The position numbers and the translations under genes are program-made. 64,000 nucleotides of DNA, taken from assembly GCA_963847985.1 (NCBI GenBank), contig CAWKBS010000004.1, positions 62,001 through 126,000 on the forward strand, given 5' to 3'. Below are positions 35,829 to 44,457 of the stretch, one piece after another. How positions within the stretch are numbered: position 1 is the stretch's first letter; each line of letters starts with the position of its first letter. This stretch comes from JAIBJN01 sp963847985 (GTDB taxonomy: Bacteria > Actinomycetota > Thermoleophilia > Gaiellales > Gaiellaceae). The notes beneath the pieces were generated by a model. That model did not search any database and was not told the origin of the DNA. It saw only the letters and a program-made list of their open reading frames with translations.

Positions 35829-35869
35829 CTTGAGCGCCTCCTTAAGCCGACCTTGAGCGGATCCTAAGC
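35829..35869 (+). promoter_or_regulatory. candidate SARP operator: four heptamer direct repeats
   Basis: CTTGAGC (35829-35835), CTTAAGC (35841-35847), CTTGAGC (35852-35858) and CCTAAGC (35863-35869) are spaced 12, 11 and 11 bp apart. Seven-bp direct repeats with 4-bp spacers are the known SARP binding layout. They lie between the divergent SARP and cupin genes, starting 5 bp from the SARP ATG. This fits activation of the rightward cupin gene and possibly feedback on the regulator. Confidence 0.7.
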
Positions 35870-35920
35870 GGCCCGGTCGACAGTGATCGCGTCCACTCAA
35901 CCTCGAGCAAGGAGGAGCAC

Positions 35921-36496
35921 GTGATCACCACCGGCCAGTCCATCACGAACCCGGCCACCGGCGAGACGCTGGTGTTCCGGAAGACCTCGTCGGACACGAA
36001 CGGCGAGGCCGTCGTGGTCGAGGCGTTCGTCGAGCCCGACGGTGCCGTCGCGGCCGCGCACGTCCATCCCGCGCAGGAGGAGCAGTTCGAGGTCCTCGCC
36101 GGCGAGCTCCAGTTCCACGTCGGCAAGAAGAAGCTCGTCGCCGGGCCGGGCGATCGCGTGACCGTCCCGGCCGGGACGCCGCACCGTTTCGTGAACGTCG
36201 CCGAGGAGACTGCGCACTTCGTCTGCGAGGTGCGGCCGGCGCTCGGCTTCGAGCAGCTGATCGAGACGATGTTCACGCTCGCCGCCGACGGCAAGGTCAA
36301 CCGCAAGGGGATGCCGAACCCACTGCGCCTCGCCGTGATCGCGCGGCACCACTTCGACGACGTCCGCCTCCCGTTCCCGCCCGCGTGGCTGCAGCGGCTC
36401 GGCCTCGCCTTCGGAGCCCCGCTCGGGAGGCTGCTCGGCTACCGCGCCGACTACCAGCCCGCCGCCCCCACGGCCCCCACGGCGCTCGGCATCTAG
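35921..36496 (+). CDS. cupin-domain protein
   Basis: A 191-residue protein with a single cupin barrel over about residues 30-110: the first motif AHVHPAQEEQFEVLAGELQFHVG has the metal ligands His47, His49 and Glu54, and the second is GDRVTVPAGTPHRFVNV. The C-terminal 80 residues (LAVIARHHFDDVRLPFPPAWLQRLGLAFGAPLGRLLGY) include a hydrophobic helix that may bind the membrane. AAGGAGG lies 6-7 bp before GTG 35921. Its promoter region carries the SARP repeats, so it is the probable target of the divergent regulator. Function unknown. Confidence 0.75.
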   Translation: MITTGQSITNPATGETLVFRKTSSDTNGEAVVVEAFVEPDGAVAAAHVHPAQEEQFEVLAGELQFHVGKKKLVAGPGDRVTVPAGTPHRFVNVAEETAHFVCEVRPALGFEQLIETMFTLAADGKVNRKGMPNPLRLAVIARHHFDDVRLPFPPAWLQRLGLAFGAPLGRLLGYRADYQPAAPTAPTALGI

Positions 36497-36612
36497 CGAT
36501 GCGCCGCGCCCGCCGCGCTCTCGTCCGTTTCCTCGCCCGGTCCGCCCGGGCGAGGGCGGGCGCCCCGGCCTTCGCGTGAAGGCCTGTCAACGACGTACGA
36601 AGGAGGAGAAGC

Positions 36613-37275
36613 ATGACGACAACCACCGCCCACCTGCCCCGCGCGGCAACCGCCGGGCGACGCTGGACGAAGCTGCTCGCGCCGCTCGGAGGGCTCGGCC
36701 TCGTCGCCGGCCTGCTCGCGGTGTTCGTGACACCGGCCGGGGAGGACACTGGAGAGACCCCGGCCGCGGTCGCCGCCTACGCGGCCTCCCACGAAGGCTG
36801 GACGATCGCCCTCGTGCTCTTCGCGCTTCTGTCGATCCCGCTCGGGGGCGCGTTCGTCGCCGCATTGCACGCCGGCCTGCGGGGGATCGCCACGGCCACC
36901 GAGTCGACTGTCGTCCTGATCGGCGGCATCGTCTTCGTCCTCTCGTTCGCGCTCTGCTGGACAATCTGGACGGCACCGCTCGCCGACATGCCGCAGGATC
37001 CTGCCCGGGCGCTGGCCCAGGCCGAGGTCTACCTCGCAATCGACGACATCAGCTGGTTCCTGCTCGGCGCCGCAGGCGTCGGGGCCGCGATGATGGCCGT
37101 TCCGGCCTCGGTCGCCGCGCTGCGACACGGAGCGATCCCGGGCTGGCTCGGGTGGCTCGGCGTCGCACTCGGCATCGCGTCCCTGGGTACGGTCGCCTTC
37201 TTCGGCCTGTTCGCCTGGATGGCCTGGATCACGCTGGCGTCGATCGTGATGCTGGTCGCGCGAGCCGCCGGCTAG
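36613..37275 (+). CDS. six-helix membrane protein of unknown function
   Basis: A 220-residue protein with about six hydrophobic segments (LGLVAGLLAVFV, TIALVLFALLSIPLGGAF, TVVLIGGIVFVLSFALCW, FLLGAAGVGAAMMAVPASV, WLGVALGIASLGTVAFF, WITLASIVMLV). I do not recognise the family; DUF4386-like proteins have a comparable layout. GAAGGAGGAGA at about 36600-36610 is a strong ribosome site. It follows the cupin gene by 116 bp on the same strand, so it may share the SARP-controlled promoter, and it ends just before a terminator hairpin. Confidence 0.6.
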   Translation: MTTTTAHLPRAATAGRRWTKLLAPLGGLGLVAGLLAVFVTPAGEDTGETPAAVAAYAASHEGWTIALVLFALLSIPLGGAFVAALHAGLRGIATATESTVVLIGGIVFVLSFALCWTIWTAPLADMPQDPARALAQAEVYLAIDDISWFLLGAAGVGAAMMAVPASVAALRHGAIPGWLGWLGVALGIASLGTVAFFGLFAWMAWITLASIVMLVARAAG

Positions 37276-37289
37276 CCCGACCGTGCACC

Positions 37290-37329
37290 GGAGGAGGTTC
37301 CCGCGCGACGGCCGGCGGGAACCTCCTCC
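37290..37329. terminator. bidirectional hairpin terminator
   Basis: A perfect 15-bp inverted repeat (37290-37304 and 37315-37329) with a 10-nt loop, between convergent genes: the rightward six-helix membrane protein and leftward fabI. The stem is GC-rich. No T-run of more than three follows on either strand. Confidence 0.7.
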
Positions 37330-37380
37330 CTCGTGAGAAGCGCATGGGGCCCGTGCCCGTCGGACCTGCGCCTGACAGCT

Positions 37381-38160
37381 CTACATGCCCATGGCGTGGT
37401 AGCCGGAGTCCACGTACAGCGTCGTCCCCGTGACGTTCTTCGCCTCGTCGGAGAGGAGGAACGCGGCGGCCGTGCCGACGTCGTCGGCGTCGATCGGGCG
37501 GTGGAGCGGGGCACGCTCCTCCACGATCGCCTCCATCGTCGGGAAACCGGCGATGGAGCGCGCAGCCAGGGTGCGCACCGGGCCGGCGGAGACGGCGTTC
37601 ACGCGGATGTTCTTCTGGCCGAGGTCCCAGGCGAGGTAGCGCACCGAGGAGTCCAGGGTGGCTTTGGCGACGCCCATGACGTTGTAGTGCGGCACGGCCC
37701 GCTCGCCGCCCAGGTACGTCATCGTCATGATCGAGCCGCCGCCGGCGGCCTCCATCAGCGGCTCAGCAAGGCGCGCGCAGGCGACGAGCGAGTAGGCGGA
37801 GACGTCGAGCGCGAGCCAGAAGCGCTCGCGCGGGGTGTCCGTGAAGCGGCCCTCGAGGTCGCGCGCGTCGGCGAACGCGACCGAGTGGACGAGCAGGTCG
37901 AGCTTTCCGTCGAAGGTCTCACCGACCTCGGCGAAGACGCGCTCGAGGTCCTCGTCGGAGCGAACGTCGCACGACGTGATCAGCGGCGAGCCGACCGTCT
38001 CGGCCAGGTCGCGAACGTTCTTCTCGATGCGCTCGCCCTGGTAGGTGAAGGCGAGCTGCGCACCGCCGTCGGCGAGCTGCTGGGCGATCCCCCACGCGAT
38101 CGACCGCCGGTTGGCGACGCCGAGCACGAGGCCCGTCTTTCCGGCGAAGCGGTCGCTCAC
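37381..38160 (-). CDS. fabI: enoyl-[acyl-carrier-protein] reductase (NADH), FabI
   Basis: A 259-residue SDR-fold enzyme for the last reduction of each type II fatty-acid cycle. The nucleotide loop is GLVLGVANRRSIAWGIAQQLADGG. The FabI catalytic pair Tyr-X6-Lys is Tyr159/Lys166 in PHYNVMGVAK. The TGTTLYVDSGYHAMGM ending is the classical FabI C-terminus. It is the likely target class for triclosan-type inhibitors. It is divergent from an SDR gene with only a 26-bp gap, and ends before a terminator. Confidence 0.92.
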   Translation of the reverse strand: MSDRFAGKTGLVLGVANRRSIAWGIAQQLADGGAQLAFTYQGERIEKNVRDLAETVGSPLITSCDVRSDEDLERVFAEVGETFDGKLDLLVHSVAFADARDLEGRFTDTPRERFWLALDVSAYSLVACARLAEPLMEAAGGGSIMTMTYLGGERAVPHYNVMGVAKATLDSSVRYLAWDLGQKNIRVNAVSAGPVRTLAARSIAGFPTMEAIVEERAPLHRPIDADDVGTAAAFLLSDEAKNVTGTTLYVDSGYHAMGM

Positions 38161-38186
38161 AGCGCGGGGAGTCTACTGTTGCGGCT

Positions 38187-38945
38187 ATTCGCGTCGCCGT
38201 CGTCACCGGAGGGTCGAGCGGGATCGGAGCCGCTACCGCGCGGCTCCTGACCGAGCGCGGATGGCGCTGCGTGCTCCTCGCCCGCGGCGCCGAGCGCCTA
38301 GAGCGCGTCGCGGCGGAGCTCGGCGCCGAGGCCGAGGTCTGCGACGTCGCCGACCGCGCCCAGGTCGAGGCGGCCGCTGCCCGCGTCGCCGAGCGGCACG
38401 AGGCCGTGCACCTGCTCGTCTCGAACGCGGGCATCCCCGGCGGCGGCGGCTTCCTCGACCTGCCGCCGGAGCGGATCGAGCAGGTGATCGCCACGAACTA
38501 CCTCGGCGGCATCTGGGCGCTGCGCGCGTTCCTCCCGCTCCTGGAGGCCGGCGCGCCCTCGGACGTCGTCAACATCGCCTCCGTCGCGGGGGTCTACTCC
38601 GTCGGCGGCTCGTCCGGGCCCTACGCCGCGTCGAAGCACGCGCAGCTCGCCTTCTCGCGCGGCGTCGCCGCGGAGCTCGCCCCGCGCGGGATCCGCGTCC
38701 ACGCGGTGAACCCGGGCCCCATTCGCACCGAGGGCTTCCCGCAGAACCGCCTCCAGGGGACGCGCTTCGAGCGCTTCGTCCTCGAGCCGGAGCGCGCGGC
38801 CGAGGCGATCCTGCGAGCGGTGGAGAAGGGGAAGCCTGAGACGTACGTCTTCGGCGCCTACCGTGTCGCCGGGCTGCTGCAGGCCGCGATCCCGGGGACG
38901 CTCGTCCGGCTCTCCGCAAGACGCGCGCGAGCCCGTTCCAAGTAA
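38187..38945 (+). CDS. short-chain dehydrogenase/reductase
   Basis: About 252 residues. The NAD(P) loop is VAVVTGGSSGIGAATARLL; active-site residues include the Asn of SNAGIPGGGG, the Ser of NIASVAG and the Tyr-X3-Lys of GPYAASKHAQ. The frame preceding the conserved start has no ATG, GTG or TTG; ATT at 38187 is in phase, so the true start is unresolved (an unusual start codon or a base error). The C-terminal tail is basic (RLSARRARARSK), as in some membrane-associated SDRs of lipid metabolism. The substrate is unknown. Confidence 0.75.
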   Translation: MRVAVVTGGSSGIGAATARLLTERGWRCVLLARGAERLERVAAELGAEAEVCDVADRAQVEAAAARVAERHEAVHLLVSNAGIPGGGGFLDLPPERIEQVIATNYLGGIWALRAFLPLLEAGAPSDVVNIASVAGVYSVGGSSGPYAASKHAQLAFSRGVAAELAPRGIRVHAVNPGPIRTEGFPQNRLQGTRFERFVLEPERAAEAILRAVEKGKPETYVFGAYRVAGLLQAAIPGTLVRLSARRARARSK

Positions 38946-38952
38946 CAGACTG

Positions 38953-39657
38953 TTACTTGGAGAGCCTGAGCGCCGCGCCCGCAACCGCGGCGCCGGCAAC
39001 CGCGTCGAGCACGTAGTGGTTCGCGGTGACGAAAACGACGGCCGCGACGAGCGGCGGATAGGCGGGAGCGAGCCTGCGGAGCACCGGGCTCTCGGCCGCC
39101 GTAGCGACGCCGGCAGCCGTGACGATCGCGTAGGCGACGTGGATGCTCGGCATGGCCGCGAGCGGGTCGTAGAGCTGGGCGACCGGCCCCGAGTCGAGAT
39201 CGAAGCCGCTCACGTCCGCGATCGTGTCGACCAGGTGGTCGAGGGAGCGCGGCGGCGCACAGGGGAAGAAGTAGAAGACCGGCTGGCAGGCAAGCGTCGT
39301 CAGCACGGCGGCGCGGCGGAAGCGATGGAACTCGGGGTCCCGGCGCCGGTAGAGGAGCATGAGCCAGCCGACGGAGAGAGCCGCGTTCGAGACGACGTAG
39401 GCGACGTTGAGGCCGGCCAGGAAACGCCGGTACGGGAGCGCGAGCTCCTGCAGCCGGGGCTCCACGTGGATGCCGAGCCGGCGCTCGAGGGCGACCACCC
39501 GCTCGGCGTTCCGCGCCGCCTGGAGGCGGCCCGCCTCGCTCCGCTTGCGCCGGCTGGCGAGCAGGTAGAGCGCGTAGACGCCGAGCCCGATCGCGACCTC
39601 GCGCCGGCCCGAGAACCGCCCCGGTTGCGCCGTCCTCCATCCCACTGCAGCGCGCAT
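38953..39657 (-). CDS. PAP2-superfamily inositolphosphotransferase-like membrane protein
   Basis: About 234 residues with six predicted helices. The CAPPRSLDHLVDT segment, AMPSIHVAYAIVTAAG (C2-like PSxH motif) and ANHYVLDAVAG (C3-like HxxxD motif) match the AUR1/Ipt1-type branch of PAP2 transferases, which move phospho-head groups between lipids or polyols. Start options are ATG 39657 and ATG 39672; the latter would overlap the divergent flippase start. It lies between an SDR gene and a flippase-like gene, suggesting envelope lipid or glycolipid work. Confidence 0.75.
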   Translation of the reverse strand: MRAAVGWRTAQPGRFSGRREVAIGLGVYALYLLASRRKRSEAGRLQAARNAERVVALERRLGIHVEPRLQELALPYRRFLAGLNVAYVVSNAALSVGWLMLLYRRRDPEFHRFRRAAVLTTLACQPVFYFFPCAPPRSLDHLVDTIADVSGFDLDSGPVAQLYDPLAAMPSIHVAYAIVTAAGVATAAESPVLRRLAPAYPPLVAAVVFVTANHYVLDAVAGAAVAGAALRLSK

Positions 39658-39670
39658 ACTTACTTGCCAC

Positions 39671-40675
39671 ATGCGCAACTGGCGCAGGAACTTGGTTCGC
39701 ATCGGCATCGGCACGGCCGCAACGGGCGCGTTCCTCTGGCTCTTCCTGCGCGAGGTCGACCTGGGCGAAGCCTGGCGCGAGATCACCGCCCTCCCGCCCT
39801 GGACGATGGTCGTGGCGCTCGCGCTCGTGGTCGCCAACGTGCTGATCATGGCCGTGCGCTGGGGGTACCTGCTCGCCGGCGCCGGGTTCCAGATCGGCCT
39901 CTGGAAGCTCTTCTCGACGGTGGCGGTCGGGCGCGGGGCGAACAACATCCTCCCGGCCCGCGGCGGCGACCTGCTGCGGATCGAGTCGATGCGGGAGCGA
40001 CGGGTCCCCGTGTTCGTGAGCGCGGGGACGCTGTTCGCCGAGCGACTCCTGGACGGCGTCATCCTCTCGGTCTGGATCCTCTTCGGCGCGCTGGCCATCG
40101 GGCAGGGCGGGCCGATGCTGCTCACCGGTGTCGCGCTCTCCGCCGGCGCCGCCCTCGGCGTCGTGCTCGTCGCGCTGGCGGCCCGCGACCCCGACGGGGC
40201 GGAGCGCTTCGCGTGGCGGGTTACTCGACGGCTCCCGCCCCGCTGGCACACGCGCTTCACGCGGGCGGCCGCGCACTTCGTGGACGGGCTCGGCGCGTTC
40301 CGCGGGCGCAGCCGGCTCGTGGCGATCTTCGGCACCTCGGCGGCCATGTGGCTCGCCGACGTGGCCATGTACTGGGTGGTCGGCGAGTTCGCGTTCGAGC
40401 TCGACCTGCCGATCGGCGCCTACTTCCTGCTCGAGGGCATCGGCAACCTCGCGCTGGCGGTCCCCGCAACCGCAGCCGGAATCGGGACCTTCGACTACCT
40501 GACGCTCCTCGCGGCGAAGGGCATCGACGTCAACCCGGACAAGGCGACCGCGTACGTGCTGACGATGCACGCACTCGCCGTCCTCCCGGTCACGCTGATG
40601 GGCGCGATCTGCGTCAGCCCGGCCTTCCCGCGCCTGCTCGGCCGGCGACGCGAGCCTGCCCGAGAATCGGGCTAG
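39671..40675 (+). CDS. lysylphosphatidylglycerol synthase-TM / flippase-like protein
   Basis: A 334-residue membrane protein of the UPF0104/YbhN group. The family signature is present: VGRGANNILPARGGDLLRI near residues 92-110 and GIGNLALAVPATAAGIGTFDYLTLLAA near 255-285. About eight helices. It likely flips or transports a lipid-linked substrate. The start ATG is at the same spot as a possible divergent PAP2 start. The stop at 40675 touches the stop of the convergent acyltransferase gene. A paralogue lies at 14 kb. Confidence 0.82.
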   Translation: MRNWRRNLVRIGIGTAATGAFLWLFLREVDLGEAWREITALPPWTMVVALALVVANVLIMAVRWGYLLAGAGFQIGLWKLFSTVAVGRGANNILPARGGDLLRIESMRERRVPVFVSAGTLFAERLLDGVILSVWILFGALAIGQGGPMLLTGVALSAGAALGVVLVALAARDPDGAERFAWRVTRRLPPRWHTRFTRAAAHFVDGLGAFRGRSRLVAIFGTSAAMWLADVAMYWVVGEFAFELDLPIGAYFLLEGIGNLALAVPATAAGIGTFDYLTLLAAKGIDVNPDKATAYVLTMHALAVLPVTLMGAICVSPAFPRLLGRRREPARESG

Positions 40676-41797
40676 CTAGCGTCCTCTGGCGCTCGCATGC
40701 TCGCGGGCGAGGAAGGGCAGGTCGGCGGCCCGGCGCGGCGCGACGGAGAGCGCCTCGGCCAGGCGGCGACGGCGGCCGCCCGACGTCGCCAGGTCCGGCT
40801 CCACGGGGCGGCCCTCCTCGCGCGCGACGGCGACCTCGTCGGCGAGGGCCTGCTCCAGCGCGTGAGGATCGGCATCCGCCCCGCCCTCGAGCAGAGCGGC
40901 GACGACCTGCCCGCAGGTGAGCGGCATCGTCACCCGGAGGAGATCGAGGAGGAAGCCCTCGACGTCCTCCGACGGCGGCTCGACCGGTTCTCCGAGGGCG
41001 AGGTGCACGCGCGTGCGGCCGCGGACGAGCGGGTCGTAGGCGAGCGCCAGCGGGCGGATGGCCCGCGGCTTGCCCCGCCGGACGAGCGCGCCGATGCCGG
41101 GCCGGATCGGGCCGATCTCTCCGTCGGGAGACGGCCGGCCCTCGGGGAAGACGATGAGGACGTTGCCGGCGCGGACGATCTCGACGAGCGTCCGGAAGTC
41201 GCCCGCCGCCCGGGCGGCGCGGCCGCTCCAGAACTCCTCCAGGCCGGGCGTGTCCTCCGGCGCCAGCGGCTGCCAGAGCAGGTCGGCGTAGACGCCCCGG
41301 AGCGCGTCGGCGCCGCGCGCCGGCGGGTCGAGCCCGCAGAAGAGCGCGCGCTCGCTCAGCGCCGCCGCGGCTTCCCCCGGAAGGAGCTCGGCGAGCGGGC
41401 GTCCCGGGGCCGCGGCCAGCACCTCGCCCACGCGCGCCACGCTCGCGCTCCGGATCGGGAAGACGTTGACGCGCGGCAGCCAGCGGCCGACGCCTACCCG
41501 GTAGAGGAGCCGGCGCGCACGCAGCGGGAGGTCGGGCGGGAACCCCGCGAAGAAGCCCGGGAGGAACATGTCGTCGCGGGCGGCGAAGTGCAGGCGGCCG
41601 GTCGTGTTCCTCCGTCCGCCCATCGCGAAGTAGAGCGGCGGGCCGAGCACCGGCACGTCGGACTCCTTCCGGTGGGTGACCGCGACCAGCGTTCCGGGGC
41701 CCGGGGCCGGCTTCTCCGCACCGAGGACGCTCACCCTGAACGCGGCGTTCGAGTAGGCCCACATGCCGTGCCCGACCGCGTCGTAGATATCCGGCAT
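40676..41797 (-). CDS. 1-acylglycerol-3-phosphate acyltransferase-like (PlsC) protein
   Basis: About 373 residues. Acyltransferase motif I appears as THRKESD (H-x4-D), and motif III as VFPEGRPSPDGEIGPIRPGIG. The protein is longer than typical PlsC (about 240) and contains a 90-residue insert between the motifs plus a C-terminal extension, so the acceptor could be a different lipid. ATG 41797 is used; ATG 41824 is an upstream alternative. It shares a 17-bp spacer with the divergent redoxin gene, leaving no conventional promoter space. Confidence 0.75.
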   Translation of the reverse strand: MPDIYDAVGHGMWAYSNAAFRVSVLGAEKPAPGPGTLVAVTHRKESDVPVLGPPLYFAMGGRRNTTGRLHFAARDDMFLPGFFAGFPPDLPLRARRLLYRVGVGRWLPRVNVFPIRSASVARVGEVLAAAPGRPLAELLPGEAAAALSERALFCGLDPPARGADALRGVYADLLWQPLAPEDTPGLEEFWSGRAARAAGDFRTLVEIVRAGNVLIVFPEGRPSPDGEIGPIRPGIGALVRRGKPRAIRPLALAYDPLVRGRTRVHLALGEPVEPPSEDVEGFLLDLLRVTMPLTCGQVVAALLEGGADADPHALEQALADEVAVAREEGRPVEPDLATSGGRRRRLAEALSVAPRRAADLPFLAREHASARGR

Positions 41798-41814
41798 GTC
41801 TATATCCTGGCGCC

Positions 41815-42333
41815 GTGGCAGCACTGCGGCACGGAGACCAGGCGCCCGGCTTCTCGCTTCCCGGCGTGGACGGCGCGACGCACAGCCTCTCGGACTACGA
41901 GGGGAAGCCCGTCGTGGTCGTCTTCTCCTGCTGCCATTGCCCCTACGTGGTCGCGTGGGAGGACCGCCTCAACGAGGTCGCCCGCGACTTCGACGGCCGC
42001 GCCGGGATGCTCGTGATCAACGCGAATGCCGGCTACCTCGGCGACTCGCCCGACGACATGCAGGCCCGTGCCGAGGAGAAGGGCTTCGCCTTCCCGTTCC
42101 TCTACGACGAGTCGCAGGCGTCGGCGACCGCCTACGGGGCGACGCGGACGCCCGAGGTGTTCGTCTTCGACCCCGGGCACCGGCTCGTCTACCACGGCGC
42201 CCCGGACTCGGATCACCAGGATCCGGACGGCGCCGATCCGTACCTGCGCCCGGCCCTGGAGGCCGCGCTCGCGGGAACGACGCCCGGGGTGCAGGAGACT
42301 CCGGCCGTCGGCTGCACCATCAAGTGGCGCTAG
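41815..42333 (+). CDS. thioredoxin-fold redoxin (AhpC/TSA-like)
   Basis: A 172-residue thioredoxin-fold protein. The active site is VVVFSCCHCPYVVAWEDRL (two Cys before HCPYV), the pattern of the DUF899-adjacent 'redoxin family, thiol:disulfide' subgroup with CxHCPY. Later LVINANAGYLGDSPDD and EVFVFDPGHRLVYHGAPDSDHQ complete the fold. It is likely cytoplasmic. GTG 41815 is the start. The tail overlaps the tRNA nucleotidyltransferase gene by 14 bp on the other strand. Confidence 0.82.
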   Translation: MAALRHGDQAPGFSLPGVDGATHSLSDYEGKPVVVVFSCCHCPYVVAWEDRLNEVARDFDGRAGMLVINANAGYLGDSPDDMQARAEEKGFAFPFLYDESQASATAYGATRTPEVFVFDPGHRLVYHGAPDSDHQDPDGADPYLRPALEAALAGTTPGVQETPAVGCTIKWR

Positions 42334-43366
42334 CGCCCAGCTCGCGGCGGGCGAGCTCGAGCGCCTCCTCGCGCGTGGCGATTTCGCCGGCGGCGCGCTC
42401 CTCGGCGATCAGCTCCAGCAGGCGGCCGACCTCCGGCCCCGGCTCGACGCCCAGGCCGAGGACGTCTTCGCCGCGGACGAGCGGCTCTGCGGGCTCGGCG
42501 GCTCGAGCGGCGCGGACGGCCTCGTAGAGGTCGGTCGCCCGAAGGTAGGCGAGCGCCGAGAGGGCCCAGGGCTCCGTGCGGCGCCGGAACCTGTGGATTT
42601 CCCGCGGCGAGCCGTCCGCGGGACGCTGCGCGGCGAGCAGGGTCCGGGCGAGCCGGCGCAGGTCGTTGGAGACCGGAAAGCGCCGCAGCCCCTCGCCGAA
42701 GACGGCCACGAGCGCAAAGCCCGGCGTGTCGGCCGGGTCGACCCGGTCGAGGCCGGCGGTCGAGCCTCCGAGAGGCTCGAGCAGGCCGAGCTCGTCCGCC
42801 CGCCGGAAGCCGTCCGGCGAGAGCCGCTCGAGCTCGCCCAGGATCCGCTCCCCCGCCGGCTCGGCCACGAGCCCGGCAGCGGCGCGCACGAGCTCCTCGG
42901 TCTCCTCGTCGAGCCTGAAGCCGAGCTCGTCCTCGAGGCGAACCGCGCGCAGGAGGCGCAAGGGGTCGTCCGTGAAGACCGCCGGCCCGACGGCCCGCAA
43001 CCGGCGCGCCGTCAGGTCGGCCTCGCCGCCGAGCGGATCGACCAGCGCCCCGCCGGCCAGCGGGCGAGCGAGCGCGTTGACCGTGAAGTCCCTCGTGGCG
43101 AGGTCGTCCTCGATCGTGTCGCCGTGCAGGGGCGTGAAGTCGACGGTGGTCCCGTCCCGGAACGCGACCCGCCAGGCGCCGTGACGCTCCGAGAGCGGAA
43201 AGACGGCGCCGCCCGCGAGGCGCGCGTAGAGGCGCGCGGCCAGCTCGGGGCTCGGGCAGGCGACGTCGACGTCGACGAGCTCGCGGCCGAGCATCTCGTC
43301 GCGCAGCGCCCCACCGACCACCCAGGCGGGCTCATCCCCCACGGCGCGACGGATGCGGTCATCCAT
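42320..43366 (-). CDS. tRNA nucleotidyltransferase/poly(A) polymerase family protein
   Basis: A 348-residue class II nucleotidyltransferase. The head domain has VVGGALRDEMLGRELVDVDVAC (GG motif and the two catalytic Asp of DVDVA), followed by TRDFTVNALA and PLGGEADLTARRLRAVGP with FTDDPLRLLRAVRL (B-motif). It adds CCA or poly(A) to RNA. The C-terminal region lacks an HD domain. Its ATG overlaps the alr stop by 8 bp, indicating the same transcript as alr. Confidence 0.85.
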   Translation of the reverse strand: MDDRIRRAVGDEPAWVVGGALRDEMLGRELVDVDVACPSPELAARLYARLAGGAVFPLSERHGAWRVAFRDGTTVDFTPLHGDTIEDDLATRDFTVNALARPLAGGALVDPLGGEADLTARRLRAVGPAVFTDDPLRLLRAVRLEDELGFRLDEETEELVRAAAGLVAEPAGERILGELERLSPDGFRRADELGLLEPLGGSTAGLDRVDPADTPGFALVAVFGEGLRRFPVSNDLRRLARTLLAAQRPADGSPREIHRFRRRTEPWALSALAYLRATDLYEAVRAARAAEPAEPLVRGEDVLGLGVEPGPEVGRLLELIAEERAAGEIATREEALELARRELGASAT

Positions 43367-44387
43367 CGACGACGCTCCGATCGGCCCGCGCGGGGTCGCG
43401 GTTCAGGCCGCACGTGATCTCGTAGTTGATCGTGCCGAGAACACGCGCGTGCTCCTCGGCCAGCAGCCCGTCGCCGATCAGCGTGACCTCGGCGCCCACC
43501 GGCGCGTCCCCGAGCTCGACGGCGAAGGAATCCATGGAGACCGTCCCGACGACGCGGCGCCGCTTGCCGTCCACGAGCACCTCTGTCCCGATGAGGCCGC
43601 GGCGGAAGCCGTCCGCATAGCCGACGGGGACGATGCCGATCCGTATGGGCGCCGATGCGACGAAGCGGCGCCCGTAGCCGGTGCTCTCGCCCGGCTCGAG
43701 CGCGCGCGCGTGGGCGACGTAGCTACGCCATGAGAGCGCCGGCTCGAGCCCGTGGCGGGCCGGGTCGTCGCCGAACGGGGAAAGGCCGTAGAGCGCGAGA
43801 CCGCACCGGACCGCGTCGAAGCGCGCCTCCGGGAAGCGCAGGGCACCGGCGCTGTTCGCGAGGTGGGCGGTCACGCCCGGGAACGCGGACGCGACCTCGC
43901 TGAAGCGCTCGATCTGGCTCCGCGCGAAACCGTCGTCGGCCTCGTCCGCCGTGGCGAGATGGCTCATCACCCCGACGACGCGCTCCCGCGGCACGGTCTG
44001 CGCCTCCGCCAGGGACATACCCCAGCGGCCCATGCCGGTGTCGACCTTGACGTGGACGGCGAGCCCGTCGGGCGCCTCCGGGGACGTCAGCGTCGCCTCG
44101 AGGCCGGCGTCGCGCGCGACCGCCTCCTCGCAGCGGGCCAGCGGGCCCATGACGACGATGCGCGCGGAAGGAAACGCTTCCCGCAGCTCATCTCCCTCCC
44201 GCACGGTTGCCACGCAGAGGGCGGAGGCGCCGCCGGCCTGAGCCGCGCGCGAGGCGCCCACGGCGCCGTGGCCGTAGCCGTCCGCCTTCACGACGGCCCA
44301 GAGCTCGGCCGGACCGGCCGCCGCGCGCAGGCGCTCGGCGTTCCGCCGGATCGCGCCGAGGTCGATGGTGATCCGCGAGCGCCTCAC
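43359..44387 (-). CDS. alr: alanine racemase
   Basis: A 342-residue PLP enzyme converting L- to D-alanine for peptidoglycan. The PLP lysine is Lys34 in VVKADGYGHGAV. Other hallmarks are HVKVDTGMGRWGM, HLANSAGALRFPEARFDAVRCGLALYGL, VPVGYADGFRRG and VSMDSF. Length is slightly shorter than average (about 370). It sits 70 bp after the nnr stop in a run of envelope and metabolite-repair genes. Confidence 0.92.
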   Translation of the reverse strand: MRRSRITIDLGAIRRNAERLRAAAGPAELWAVVKADGYGHGAVGASRAAQAGGASALCVATVREGDELREAFPSARIVVMGPLARCEEAVARDAGLEATLTSPEAPDGLAVHVKVDTGMGRWGMSLAEAQTVPRERVVGVMSHLATADEADDGFARSQIERFSEVASAFPGVTAHLANSAGALRFPEARFDAVRCGLALYGLSPFGDDPARHGLEPALSWRSYVAHARALEPGESTGYGRRFVASAPIRIGIVPVGYADGFRRGLIGTEVLVDGKRRRVVGTVSMDSFAVELGDAPVGAEVTLIGDGLLAEEHARVLGTINYEITCGLNRDPARADRSVVDG

Positions 44388-44457
44388 GGACGTGCGCTCC
44401 TCCCTGTGGCCGGCGAGGCGAGCTGGGCCACCACCTGCCGTGCCCGCCGGGAGAGGC

